DNA of 64,000 nt, taken from NCBI RefSeq assembly GCF_024519455.1, contig NZ_JALJRY010000014.1:186001-250000 (forward strand), written 5' to 3'. The notes below the pieces were generated by a model. That model was not told where the DNA came from, searched no databases, and saw only the letters and a program-made list of their open reading frames with translations. The position numbers and the translations under genes were made by a program. This document shows, one piece after another, positions 25,592 through 34,417 of the stretch. Position 1 is the stretch's first letter; each line of letters begins with the position of its first letter. The stretch comes from Streptomyces sp. STR69. Lineage in GTDB: Bacteria > Actinomycetota > Actinomycetes > Streptomycetales > Streptomycetaceae.

Positions 25592-27376
25592 ATGTACTCC
25601 CTCACGCCTGTTCGCGCCCTGAGAGCCATGGTGGTCCTGGCCCTCACCGCCGGCTTCGCCACCCACCTCCCCACCGCGCACGCGGACACCGCGCCGGCCG
25701 TCGCCGCCAAGCCCTATATGGGCTGGTCGAGTTGGAGCATGCAGTCGTCCAAGTACCCCGGCCTCAACCCGGACGGCGACTACAGCTACCTCACCGAGGC
25801 GAACGTCGACAAGCAGACGGACGCGCTCGCCAGCAAGCTGAAGAAGTACGGCTACGACCACGTCAACATCGACGCCGGCTGGTGGATGGACAAGACCTGG
25901 AAGTCCGGATTCGACCAGTACGGACGCCAGAAGGCCGACCCGGTCCGCTTCCCCAGCGGCATGAAGGCCGTCGCCGACCGCATCCACTCGAAGGGCCTCA
26001 AGGCCGGCATCTACCTGCCCGCGGGCCTGGAGAAGGGGGCCTACGGCGACGGGAAGACGCCCGTCTGGAACGCGGACGGCTGCACCACCGCCGACATCGT
26101 CTACAGCGACCTGCGCACCACCAACGGCTGGGACAGCGCGTACAAGATCGACTTCTCGCGGCCCTGCGCCCAGAAGTACATCGACTCGCAGGCCCAGTTG
26201 ATCGCCGGCTGGGGCTACGACTTCCTCAAGCTGGACGGTGTCGGCCCCGGTTCGGGCAAGAGCGGTGATCAATACGACAACGTTGCCGACGTGGCCGCCT
26301 GGAACAAGGCCATCACCGCCACCGGACGCCCGATCCACCTGGAACTCTCCTGGTCCCTCGACTACGGCCACGCCGCCGACTGGAAGAAGTACTCCAACGG
26401 CTGGCGCATCGACACCGACGTCGAGTGCTACTGCAACACCCTTGTCAGCTGGGAGAATTCGGTCGACGACCGCTGGGACGACGCCCCGGCCTGGACCGGC
26501 CAGGCGGGCCCCGGCGGCTGGAACGACCTCGACTCCCTCGACGTCGGCAACGGCGCGATGGACGGCCTGACCAAGGCGGAACGCCAGAGCTACGCCACCC
26601 TCTGGGCCGTCGCCAAGTCCCCGCTGTTCACCGGCGACGACCTCACCCGGCTCGACGACTACGGCCTCTCCTTCCTCACCAACCGTGAGGTCATCGCCGT
26701 AGACCAGAGCGACGCGCCGCCCGCCCGTCCCGTCACCCCGTCCGACGCCCAGCAGGTGTGGGCCGCCAAGAACCCCAACGGCACTTACACCGTCGCCCTG
26801 TTCAACCTCGCCAGTGCCCCCGCCGCCGTCTCCGCGAACTGGACGACCCTCGGCTTCACCGGCAAGGCCGACGTCCGTGACCTCTGGAACCACGAGGACC
26901 TGGGCTCCTACACCAACAAGGTGACCCAGGCCCTGCCCGCCCACGGTTCCCGCCTCTTCACCGTCACCCCGCACGGCAGCGCCGTCACCTCGACCGCCTA
27001 CGAGGCCGAGGCCACCACCAACACCCTCAGCGGCAACGCCAACATCGCGGACTGCTCGGCCTGTTCGGGTGCGCACAAGGTCGGCAACCTCTACCTCGGC
27101 GGCAAGCTCACCATCAACAACGTCGTCGCCGCCAAGGCCGGCACCTACCAGGTGAAGATCGCCTACGTCAGCGGCGACTCCCGCTCGGTGGCCATCTCCG
27201 CGAACGGCAACGGCGCCACCAGCCACAAGTTCCCGTCCACCGGCGACTGGGGGACCGTCGGGACGGTCAGCGTGCCGGTGGCCCTGAAGGCGGGCGCCAA
27301 CACCATCACCTTCGACAGCGGTTCGAGCTACGCACCGGACATCGACCGGATCGACGTGCCCAAGTCCTCCTCCTGA
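25592..27376 (+). CDS. secreted GH27 glycosidase with C-terminal CBM35-like module
   Basis: 594 residues from ATG 25592, with GAGGAG upstream. Signal peptide ending near AHADT. GH27 barrel: KPYMGWSSWSMQSS start, nucleophile Asp in DFLKLDGVGPGS and acid/base Asp in GWRIDTDVEC. Then a beta-sandwich (QQVWAAKNPNGTYTVALFNL) and a CBM35-type galactose/uronate-binding module (STAYEAEATTNTLSG to IDRIDVPKSSS). Alpha-galactosidase is the leading call; other GH27 members act on alpha-N-acetylgalactosamine or isomaltodextrin. Clustered with the ROK regulator, GH95 and SGNH genes. Confidence 0.88.
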   Translation: MYSLTPVRALRAMVVLALTAGFATHLPTAHADTAPAVAAKPYMGWSSWSMQSSKYPGLNPDGDYSYLTEANVDKQTDALASKLKKYGYDHVNIDAGWWMDKTWKSGFDQYGRQKADPVRFPSGMKAVADRIHSKGLKAGIYLPAGLEKGAYGDGKTPVWNADGCTTADIVYSDLRTTNGWDSAYKIDFSRPCAQKYIDSQAQLIAGWGYDFLKLDGVGPGSGKSGDQYDNVADVAAWNKAITATGRPIHLELSWSLDYGHAADWKKYSNGWRIDTDVECYCNTLVSWENSVDDRWDDAPAWTGQAGPGGWNDLDSLDVGNGAMDGLTKAERQSYATLWAVAKSPLFTGDDLTRLDDYGLSFLTNREVIAVDQSDAPPARPVTPSDAQQVWAAKNPNGTYTVALFNLASAPAAVSANWTTLGFTGKADVRDLWNHEDLGSYTNKVTQALPAHGSRLFTVTPHGSAVTSTAYEAEATTNTLSGNANIADCSACSGAHKVGNLYLGGKLTINNVVAAKAGTYQVKIAYVSGDSRSVAISANGNGATSHKFPSTGDWGTVGTVSVPVALKAGANTITFDSGSSYAPDIDRIDVPKSSS

Positions 27377-27398
27377 GCCGACCTTTTCGGAGATCCCC

Positions 27399-29765
27399 AT
27401 GTCCAGTGCACCGTTCGACCTGCCCAGACGCAACGTCCTCGCCCTCGCCGCGGCCACCGGCGCCCTCGTCGGCCTGCCCGCCTTCACCGCCTCGGCGACG
27501 CCGGAGCGACCCGCCAACACCACATACAGCGGCGGCACTTCACGCAACACCCTGTGGTGGCAGGCGCCCGCCGACGACAACTCGATGATCGAACAGGGCC
27601 TCCCCGTCGGCAACGGCCGGCTTGGTGCCCTCGCGAGCAACGACCCCGGCCACGAGGTCCTCCTCGTCACCGACGCCACCATGTGGACCGGCGGCCTCAA
27701 CGACACCCTCGACTCGGACGGTCAATTCCCCTACGGCCGCGCCGACTTCGGCTCCCTCACGCTGCTGGCCCGACTCACCGTCGACATCCCCGACCACGAC
27801 CTGGGCGCGGTCTCCGGCTACCGCCGCACCCTCGACCTGGAACAGGGCGTGGCCACCACCTCGTACGTCCGCTCCGGAGTGACGTACCAGCGGCAGCTGT
27901 TCGCCAGCCGACCCGACGACGTGATCGTCCTGCACTTCACCCAGAACGGCGGCGGACGCTACACCGGCACCGTCGACCTCGCGGGCACGCACGGCGAACC
28001 GGCCGCGGACGCCCGCTCGTTCGGCGGCACCCTGGCCAACGGCCTGCGCTACGGCGCCGCCGTCACGGCGTACGGCACCGGCGGCAGCGTCACGGTGAAC
28101 GGCTCACGCGTCGCGTTCACCGGCTGCAAGGACGTCACCGTCGTAGTCAGCGGCGGCACCAACTACGCGCCCAACGCGGCGGCCCACTACCGCGATCCGT
28201 CCCTCGACCCGCAGCAGCTGGCCCGCACCAAGGTCGCCGCAGCCGCCAAGCACACGGCGGCCACCCTGCTGCACACCCATGTCGCCGATCACGGAGCGCT
28301 GTTCGGGCAGTTGGGCATCGCGCTCGGTACCTCGTCCGCCGACCAGCGCGCCCTGGACACCTGGGAGCGGCTCCAGGCCCGAGCCCGCGACGGCGTGGCC
28401 GACCCCGAACTCGAAGCCGCCTACCTCCAGTTCGGCCGCTATCTGATGATCGCCGGCTCCCGGGGGAGCCTGCCGATGGGCCTCCAGGGGAACTGGCTCG
28501 ACGGCAACGACCCCGACTGGATGGGCGATTACCACACCGACATCAACATCCAGATGAACTACTGGATGGCCGACCGCGCCGGACTCTCCCAGTGCTTCGA
28601 CGCGTTCACCGACTACTGCGTCGCCCAGCTCCCCGACTGGACCGACGTCACGCGCAGACTCTTCAACGACCCCCGCAACCGCTACCGCAACTCCAGCGGA
28701 AAGAACGCCGGTTGGACCGTCGCCATCTCCACCAACCCCTACGGCGGCGGAGGTTGGTGGTGGCACCCGGCCGGAAACGCCTGGCTGAGCAACACCCTCT
28801 GGGAGCACTACGAGTTCACGGGCTCACGCGCCCACCTCGCGAAGATCTACCCGCTCCTCAAGGGCGCCGTCGAGTTCTGGGAGGCGCGACTGCTCACCAC
28901 GACGCTGCCCGGCAGCTCGAAGGAGGTGCTGATCGCCGACAGCGACTGGTCGCCCGAGCAGGGTCCGCTCGACGCGAAGGGCATCACCTACGCCCAGGAA
29001 CTGGTGTGGGCGTTGTTCGGCAACTACTGCGTCGCGGCAGCCGAGTTGAAGAAGGACACCGGCTACGCGGGCACGATCGCCGGGCTCCGCAAGAAGCTGT
29101 ATCTCCCGGTGGTCAGCCCCAAGACGGGCTGGCTGGAGGAGTGGATGTCCCCGGACAACCTCGGGGAGACCACACACCGGCACCTGTCCCCGCTCATCGG
29201 ACTCTTCCCGGGCGACCGCATCCGCCCCGACGGCTCCACCCCGAAGGACATCGTCGACGGCGCCACCGCCCTGCTCACCGCCCGCGGCATGGAGAGCTTC
29301 GGCTGGGCCAACGCCTGGCGCAGCCTGTGCTGGTCGCGGCTCAAGAACGCCGACAACGCCTACCAGCTGATCGTCAACAACCTCCGCCCGTCCACCAACG
29401 GCAGCAACGGCACCGCCTCCAACCTCTTCGACATCTACCAGGTCGACGTGGGCCGCGGCATCTTCCAGATCGAGGCCAACTTCGGCACCCCCGCCGCGAT
29501 GATCGAGATGCTCCTCTACTCCCGCCCCGGCCATCTGGAACTCCTCCCGGCCCTCCCCGACGCATGGGCCGAGTCCGGATCCGTCACCGGTGTCGGCGCC
29601 CGCGGCGGCTTCGTCGTGGACCTCCACTGGAAGAACGGGAAGCCGACCGAGGTGAAGATCCGCAGTATCAACGGCCGGACCACGACAGTGGCCTTCGGCG
29701 CCACCACCCGGACGGTGCGGCTGACACCGGGCGCGTCCGTCACCCTGCGGGACTTCGCCCGGTGA
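27399..29765 (+). CDS. secreted GH95 glycosidase (alpha-L-fucosidase / L-galactosidase type)
   Basis: 788 residues. Twin-arginine signal (PRRNVLALAAATGALVG). N-terminal GH95 domain begins with NTLWWQAPADDNSMIEQGLPVGNGRLGA, quoted here in parts: NTLWWQAPADDN and GLPVGNGRLGAL. The central barrel includes PMGLQGNWLDGNDPDWMGDY and the substrate-site region HRHLSPLIGLFPGDRI. The family releases alpha-1,2-L-fucose or L-galactose from plant or host glycans. GGAG precedes the ATG, 22 bp after the GH27 stop, and its stop overlaps the SGNH start. Confidence 0.85.
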   Translation: MSSAPFDLPRRNVLALAAATGALVGLPAFTASATPERPANTTYSGGTSRNTLWWQAPADDNSMIEQGLPVGNGRLGALASNDPGHEVLLVTDATMWTGGLNDTLDSDGQFPYGRADFGSLTLLARLTVDIPDHDLGAVSGYRRTLDLEQGVATTSYVRSGVTYQRQLFASRPDDVIVLHFTQNGGGRYTGTVDLAGTHGEPAADARSFGGTLANGLRYGAAVTAYGTGGSVTVNGSRVAFTGCKDVTVVVSGGTNYAPNAAAHYRDPSLDPQQLARTKVAAAAKHTAATLLHTHVADHGALFGQLGIALGTSSADQRALDTWERLQARARDGVADPELEAAYLQFGRYLMIAGSRGSLPMGLQGNWLDGNDPDWMGDYHTDINIQMNYWMADRAGLSQCFDAFTDYCVAQLPDWTDVTRRLFNDPRNRYRNSSGKNAGWTVAISTNPYGGGGWWWHPAGNAWLSNTLWEHYEFTGSRAHLAKIYPLLKGAVEFWEARLLTTTLPGSSKEVLIADSDWSPEQGPLDAKGITYAQELVWALFGNYCVAAAELKKDTGYAGTIAGLRKKLYLPVVSPKTGWLEEWMSPDNLGETTHRHLSPLIGLFPGDRIRPDGSTPKDIVDGATALLTARGMESFGWANAWRSLCWSRLKNADNAYQLIVNNLRPSTNGSNGTASNLFDIYQVDVGRGIFQIEANFGTPAAMIEMLLYSRPGHLELLPALPDAWAESGSVTGVGARGGFVVDLHWKNGKPTEVKIRSINGRTTTVAFGATTRTVRLTPGASVTLRDFAR

Positions 29766-31024
29766 CGGGCCGACGGGCATGGTTGCGCCGTGGGCCGGCT
29801 CTCCTGATGATGGCGGTGGCTCTCCAGACCGTGCCCGCGGAGGCAAGGTCGGAGCCCACTGTCCCTGCGGCAGCGGCAGCGGCAGCGGCAGCGGCGACGG
29901 CGGCGACGGCCCCGGGTGGCTCGCACACCGTCGTCACCTGGGGAGCGAGCGCAGACCGCATGGGCGACGGAGTGGCCGGCCGCGGCTACCGCATGGTCGT
30001 GCACACCAGTGTCGCGGGCGGTGAGCTGCGGATCCGGCTCTCCAACGCCTTCGGCGACCGGCCGGTGACCTTCGACAGCGTCTACGCGGGCGTGCAGAAG
30101 GAGGGCGCCACGCTGGTGCCCCGTTCCAACCGGCGGCTCACCTTCGGCGGCGGACGGACGATCACCGTCCCCGCCGGGGCGACCGCCTACAGCGACCCGC
30201 TGACCGGGGCACTGCCGGCCGCCACCAACCTGGTGGTCAGCATCCACAGCCCGGACGCGGCGGGCCCGGCGACCGGTCACGGACTCGCCATGCAGACGTC
30301 GTACGCGACCCAGGGCGACCACACGTCCGAGGAGAGCGGCACCGCCTGGACCGACACCGTCGGCGCCTGGTACTACCTCGACGCCGTCACCGTACGGACG
30401 GGCGCGGACACGGGGGCCGTGGTCGCCCTGGGCGACTCCATCACGGACGGCTGGGCGAGCACGACGGACCAGAACCGGCGCTGGCCCGACTACCTGGCCC
30501 GACGGCTCCAGCGGGCCGGCACGGCCGTCAGGGGAGTCGCGAACGAAGGGATCTCCGGCAACAAGGTGCTCGCGGACGGCGCCGGGCAGAGCGCCCTCAG
30601 GCGGCTGCAGCGGGACGTCCTGTCGCAGCCCGGTGTCCGCACGGTGTTCCTGTTCGAAGGCGTCAACGACATCAAGGCCCACAGCGGCGTCACCGCCCAG
30701 GACCTGATCGCCGGCTACCGCGAGATCGTCGACCGGGCACACGCGGCCGGGAAGTGTGTCGTCGGTGCCACGGTCGGGCCGTTCGAGGGCTGGTCCGAAT
30801 GGGATCCGGCGGGCGAGGCGGTACGTGTGGAGGTGAACCAATTCATCAGGGACAGCGGGGAGTTCGACGGCGTCACCGACTTCGACCACATCCTCCGCAG
30901 CCCCTACGACCAGGAAAGGATGCTGCCCTTCTTCGACAGCGGCGACCACCTGCACCCCAACGACAAGGGGATGCAGGCCATGGCCGACGCGGTCGACCTC
31001 GCCGGTCTCGACTGCGGGCGGTGA
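29762..31024 (+). CDS. secreted SGNH/GDSL-family hydrolase
   Basis: 420 residues. The GTG start overlaps the GH95 stop in a GTGA, so translation is coupled. A signal peptide is followed by a poly-Ala/Thr stretch encoded by a GCGGCA repeat (about 29866-29900). SGNH blocks: VALGDSITDG (nucleophile Ser), FEGVNDI and DHLHPNDKG (Asp/His). An N-terminal beta-domain of about 170 residues precedes the catalytic part. Likely a carbohydrate esterase or lipase that removes acyl groups so the two glycosidases can act. It converges on the LAL gene with 3 bp between. Confidence 0.85.
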   Translation: MTGRRAWLRRGPALLMMAVALQTVPAEARSEPTVPAAAAAAAAAATAATAPGGSHTVVTWGASADRMGDGVAGRGYRMVVHTSVAGGELRIRLSNAFGDRPVTFDSVYAGVQKEGATLVPRSNRRLTFGGGRTITVPAGATAYSDPLTGALPAATNLVVSIHSPDAAGPATGHGLAMQTSYATQGDHTSEESGTAWTDTVGAWYYLDAVTVRTGADTGAVVALGDSITDGWASTTDQNRRWPDYLARRLQRAGTAVRGVANEGISGNKVLADGAGQSALRRLQRDVLSQPGVRTVFLFEGVNDIKAHSGVTAQDLIAGYREIVDRAHAAGKCVVGATVGPFEGWSEWDPAGEAVRVEVNQFIRDSGEFDGVTDFDHILRSPYDQERMLPFFDSGDHLHPNDKGMQAMADAVDLAGLDCGR

Positions 31025-31027
31025 ACC

Positions 31028-33991
31028 TCAGCCGGACGTCCTCGCCTCCGGGGTGATCAGTCCCTGCCGGTAGGCGATCGCCACCGCCTCCGTACGGCTC
31101 GCGGCACCCAGCTTCGCGAGGATGTTGGAGACATGGACGCTCGCCGTCTTGCCGGTGATGAACAGTTCCTCGCCGATCTGACGGTTGCTGCGGCCGAGCG
31201 CGAGCAGCCGCAGCACGTCCTGCTCGCGGGCCGTCAGCGGCGAGGGGCGCTCCCCGGCGTCCGCCGCCGGATCGCCGAGGCGGCCACGGCGGACGAGTGC
31301 GTCCAGCCGCGTGAGCAGGGGCGCGGCACCGAGCCGGGTGGCCGTCTCCCGGGCCGCACGTGCCTGGGCGGCGGCCTCCTCACGTCGGTCGGCTGCCAAC
31401 AGGGCTTCGGCGAACCGGAATTGGCAGCGCGCCCGTTCATAGACATCGCCGTAGTCGAACGCGGTCACCGCCTTCTCCCAGGCCGCCGCGTCCGGTCCCG
31501 TGGTCGCCCGCGTCCACTCCGCCTCGGCGCGCGCCAGCCAGGCCATTCCTTCCGGCCCCTGCGGGCGGTGGCCGTCGCCCTCCTGCGCCACGGCCCGCGC
31601 CAGCTCGACGAGTTCCGTCGCGGTGTCCGTCCAGCGGCGCACCCCTGCCTCGTCGCCCGTGAGCCGCAGTGCCGCGGCCCGGTCGGCGACCGGGGCGAGG
31701 GCGAGGGCGGCGAGCCGGACCGTCAGGTCGGGACGCCGGCCGGAATCGTCGGTGAGCGCCACGACAGCCGTGCGCATCGCCTCCACGGCCGCCTCCGGAT
31801 CGTCCCGCAGGCCGCCGGTGTCGGTCAGGGCGATGCCCGCCACCATGGAGGCCATCCAGTCGAACGGCCCCTCCAGCAGCGCGCGCGCCCGGTCGGCGGC
31901 CCTCAAGTCGCCGCGTGCCAGGGCCACATAAAGTGCGGGTCCCATGGTGAAGCCGCCCATTCGCGGCAACACGTTCGCGTCGCTCGTGGCGGCTTTCTCG
32001 CACTCGTCCCAGCGGCCGAGCGTGTACAGCACCAGCAGTTGGAGGTAGCGCATCTCCAGCGGGTACGGCGAGGACAGCAGTCCGGCGCGACGGGCCCGGT
32101 CCAGTCCTTCGGTGAGCCAGGGCAGGGACTCCTCCAGGTGCCCGGACTCGAAGTTGCCGATGGCCAGATGGAACAGCGCGCGCATCTCCACGGGCGCGTG
32201 CCCGGCCTGCCGGGCCAGCTCGCGAGCCTGGGCGAGCCGCTCGCGGCCCTCCTTCGTGCGCCGGCCGCCTTTTTCGAGCGTGGCCAGCGAGATCAGCAGA
32301 TCGGCCCGGGCGTCGACCAGTTGGAGTTCCTCGGCGATGCGCAGGGCCTGCCGGGCGACCCGCAGGGCGATCTCGTCCTCACCGACCTGACGTGCCGTCA
32401 GCACATGGGTGGCCGCCGCCCACACCCAGGTCCGCGAGGGCGGCTCGGCGGGGATCATCGCGAGGGCCTCGCTGCTGTAGGCGAACGCGGCGGTGAGGCT
32501 GTCGACGCCCATGAGATTGCCGGCCAGCGTGTAGCGGACCCGGGCGGCCAGCTCGGAGTCCGTGTCCTGACCGATCCCGGCGAGCGCGGACCGGGTGAGG
32601 GAGACCGCGCGGTGCGCGTCCCCGGCGTGCGCCGCCGCAGCGGAGGCCCGCAGGGTGAGGGTCACGCTGTCGGTGCCCTCGCCGGAGGGCCGGGCCGCCG
32701 GATCGACCGACCTCCACAGATCGAGGGCGGTTTCGAGATGCCGCAGCTCCTCGGCGGGCGCGCCCACCCGCTGTGCGTGGTCGGCGGCTTCCAGGGAGGC
32801 GGCCAGGGCCTCGGCCAGGTCGTGGCTCTCGCGGTAGTGGTGGGCGCGCTCGGCCGCGCTCTCGGCGGGGTGACCGCGCCCGGCGAGGAGGCGGGCGAAC
32901 GAGCCGTGCAGCCGGGAGCGCTCGCCCGGGAGCAGATCCGCGTACACCGCTTCGCGGGCGAGGGCGTGCCGGAAGGAGTACGTGTCGCCGTGCCAAGGGA
33001 CCAGGAGCTGCCGCTCGACGGCCTCCCGCAACGCCGACTCCAGCTCGTCCTCGGGGAGTTGGACCGCGTCCCGCAGCAGGTCGTACTCGACCCGGCGGCC
33101 TGCTACGGCGGCGGTGCGCAGCACCTGCTGGGCGGTGTCGGAGAGTTGCTCGAAGCGGATCAGCAGGACGTCGGCGAGACCGCTCGGCACGCCACCCGCC
33201 TCCATGTCGGTGGCCGCGAGCAACTCCTCGGCGTAGAAGGCGTTTCCCTCGGCGCGCTCGACGATCCGGCGGACCGTGCCGTCCGGCACCGGGCCCGTGC
33301 GCAGGGCGCGCACCAGCCGGGCGACCTCCGCGTCCCCCATGGGCCGCAGCTCCAGGCGCTCCACGGCGGGCAGCCGGACCAGCTCGGCGAGCAGCGGCCG
33401 TAGGGGATGGCGGCGGTGGAGGTCGTCCGCGCGGTACGACGCGAAGACCGCGAGGCGGTGGGTGGGCGCCCCGCCCGCCGGGCGCTGGAGGATGCCGCGG
33501 CTGAGCAGGAAGCGGAGCAGGTCGCGGGAGGACTGGTCGGCCCAGTGCAGATCCTCCAGGACCAGCAGCAGGGGAGCGATGTCGGAGAGGTCGGCGAGCA
33601 GTCCGGCGATGCCCTCGAAGAGGCGCAGTCTGCCGCCGGCGTCCCGGGCCGCGTCCGTGCCGGCGCCGAGCAGCCGGTCGACCGCCGGATGGGCGGCCAG
33701 GGCGGCGGTGAAGCGGTCGTCGTCGGCGAGCGCTCCGAGGATCTCGGTGAACGGCAGATAGGGCAGACCGACGTCACCGAGGTCGACGCAGTGCCCGGTC
33801 AGGACAGTCATGCCGGCGTCCGTCGCCCGCGCCGCCACCTCGTCGAGGACCCGGGTCTTGCCGACGCCCGCGTCCCCGGCGATCAGCACCGCCCCGGCCG
33901 TGCCCGCGCGGGCGCGCTCCAGCGCACCGGCGAGGCGGGCGAGTTCCTCGTCCCTGCCGATGAGCGGCGCTGCTGCTACGGATTGCGACAC
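31028..33991 (-). CDS. LuxR-type LAL regulator (AAA+ ATPase with C-terminal HTH)
   Basis: 987 residues from a GTG start. N-terminal P-loop GDAGVGKTRVLDE and Walker B LLLVLEDLHWAD define the ATPase. A long helical TPR-like middle follows. The C terminus is a LuxR helix-turn-helix: LTAREQDVLRLLALGRSN, then RQIGEELFITGKTASVHVSN. Large ATP-binding LuxR regulators of this size commonly activate catabolic or secondary-metabolite genes. By position it may regulate the convergent glycosidase cluster or the sensory operon on its other side, but neither is shown. Confidence 0.9.
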   Translation of the reverse strand: MSQSVAAAPLIGRDEELARLAGALERARAGTAGAVLIAGDAGVGKTRVLDEVAARATDAGMTVLTGHCVDLGDVGLPYLPFTEILGALADDDRFTAALAAHPAVDRLLGAGTDAARDAGGRLRLFEGIAGLLADLSDIAPLLLVLEDLHWADQSSRDLLRFLLSRGILQRPAGGAPTHRLAVFASYRADDLHRRHPLRPLLAELVRLPAVERLELRPMGDAEVARLVRALRTGPVPDGTVRRIVERAEGNAFYAEELLAATDMEAGGVPSGLADVLLIRFEQLSDTAQQVLRTAAVAGRRVEYDLLRDAVQLPEDELESALREAVERQLLVPWHGDTYSFRHALAREAVYADLLPGERSRLHGSFARLLAGRGHPAESAAERAHHYRESHDLAEALAASLEAADHAQRVGAPAEELRHLETALDLWRSVDPAARPSGEGTDSVTLTLRASAAAAHAGDAHRAVSLTRSALAGIGQDTDSELAARVRYTLAGNLMGVDSLTAAFAYSSEALAMIPAEPPSRTWVWAAATHVLTARQVGEDEIALRVARQALRIAEELQLVDARADLLISLATLEKGGRRTKEGRERLAQARELARQAGHAPVEMRALFHLAIGNFESGHLEESLPWLTEGLDRARRAGLLSSPYPLEMRYLQLLVLYTLGRWDECEKAATSDANVLPRMGGFTMGPALYVALARGDLRAADRARALLEGPFDWMASMVAGIALTDTGGLRDDPEAAVEAMRTAVVALTDDSGRRPDLTVRLAALALAPVADRAAALRLTGDEAGVRRWTDTATELVELARAVAQEGDGHRPQGPEGMAWLARAEAEWTRATTGPDAAAWEKAVTAFDYGDVYERARCQFRFAEALLAADRREEAAAQARAARETATRLGAAPLLTRLDALVRRGRLGDPAADAGERPSPLTAREQDVLRLLALGRSNRQIGEELFITGKTASVHVSNILAKLGAASRTEAVAIAYRQGLITPEARTSG

Positions 33992-34066
33992 GTCCCCATC
34001 CTGGCACGCGCCGCTGACAACGCACCTGGCCGCCGGGTGGGAGACGATCCCGCCCGGCGGCTCCGC

Positions 34067-34417
34067 TCAGCGCAGGGTCTCGGCCCAGTTCGCCGGAACG
34101 CGTCCCGCGGGACCCGGCACCGGCTGGTCCGCGGGGTGGCTCACCGGGGCGGCGAGTTCGGGACCGGAGTCGTACAGCTCGGAGGTGGTGAAGTTCCAGA
34201 ACCAGTCCTCGCGCGGCTCGTAGCTCTGGATGAACGGGTGTCCCGTGGACTGGTAGTGGGCCGTGGCGTGCTTGGCGGGGGAGTCGTCGCAACAGCCGAC
34301 GTGACCGCACTGCGCGCACCGCCGGAGGTGGAACCACCAGCCCTGGGCCGCGTCGCACTCCACGCAGCCCGCGCCGCTCGGCGGGACGCTGGGGTCGATT
34401 CCGGTGATGTCGTTCAT
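34067..34417 (-). CDS. UBP-type zinc-finger protein
   Basis: 116 residues from ATG 34417. Zinc ligands follow the ZnF-UBP order: C18-x2-C21, C34-x2-C37, C42, then H50, H54 and H60 (GCCDDSPAKHATAHYQSTGHP). This domain binds the C-terminal tail of ubiquitin in eukaryotes. Bacterial copies have no known ligand. The protein has no enzyme domain and ends with a Pro/Ala-rich tail. Its ATG overlaps the stop of the kinase gene by 4 bp, and it is the last gene of a three-gene operon. Confidence 0.88.
   Translation of the reverse strand: MNDITGIDPSVPPSGAGCVECDAAQGWWFHLRRCAQCGHVGCCDDSPAKHATAHYQSTGHPFIQSYEPREDWFWNFTTSELYDSGPELAAPVSHPADQPVPGPAGRVPANWAETLR

Noticed and set aside
27554..29761. Arg/Pro-rich open frame upstream of the SGNH start
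   Set aside because: It is the +2 frame of the GH95 gene. Only the part from GTG 29762 has SGNH motifs.
29866..29900. Short tandem repeats considered as a CRISPR or VNTR
   Set aside because: Six-bp coding repeats in frame with no spacers.
31133..33403. Open reading frame of 756 codons on the plus strand, opposite the LAL regulator
   Set aside because: It is the antisense shadow of a recognisable regulator; the product is a repetitive G/R/Q/V-rich sequence without domains.
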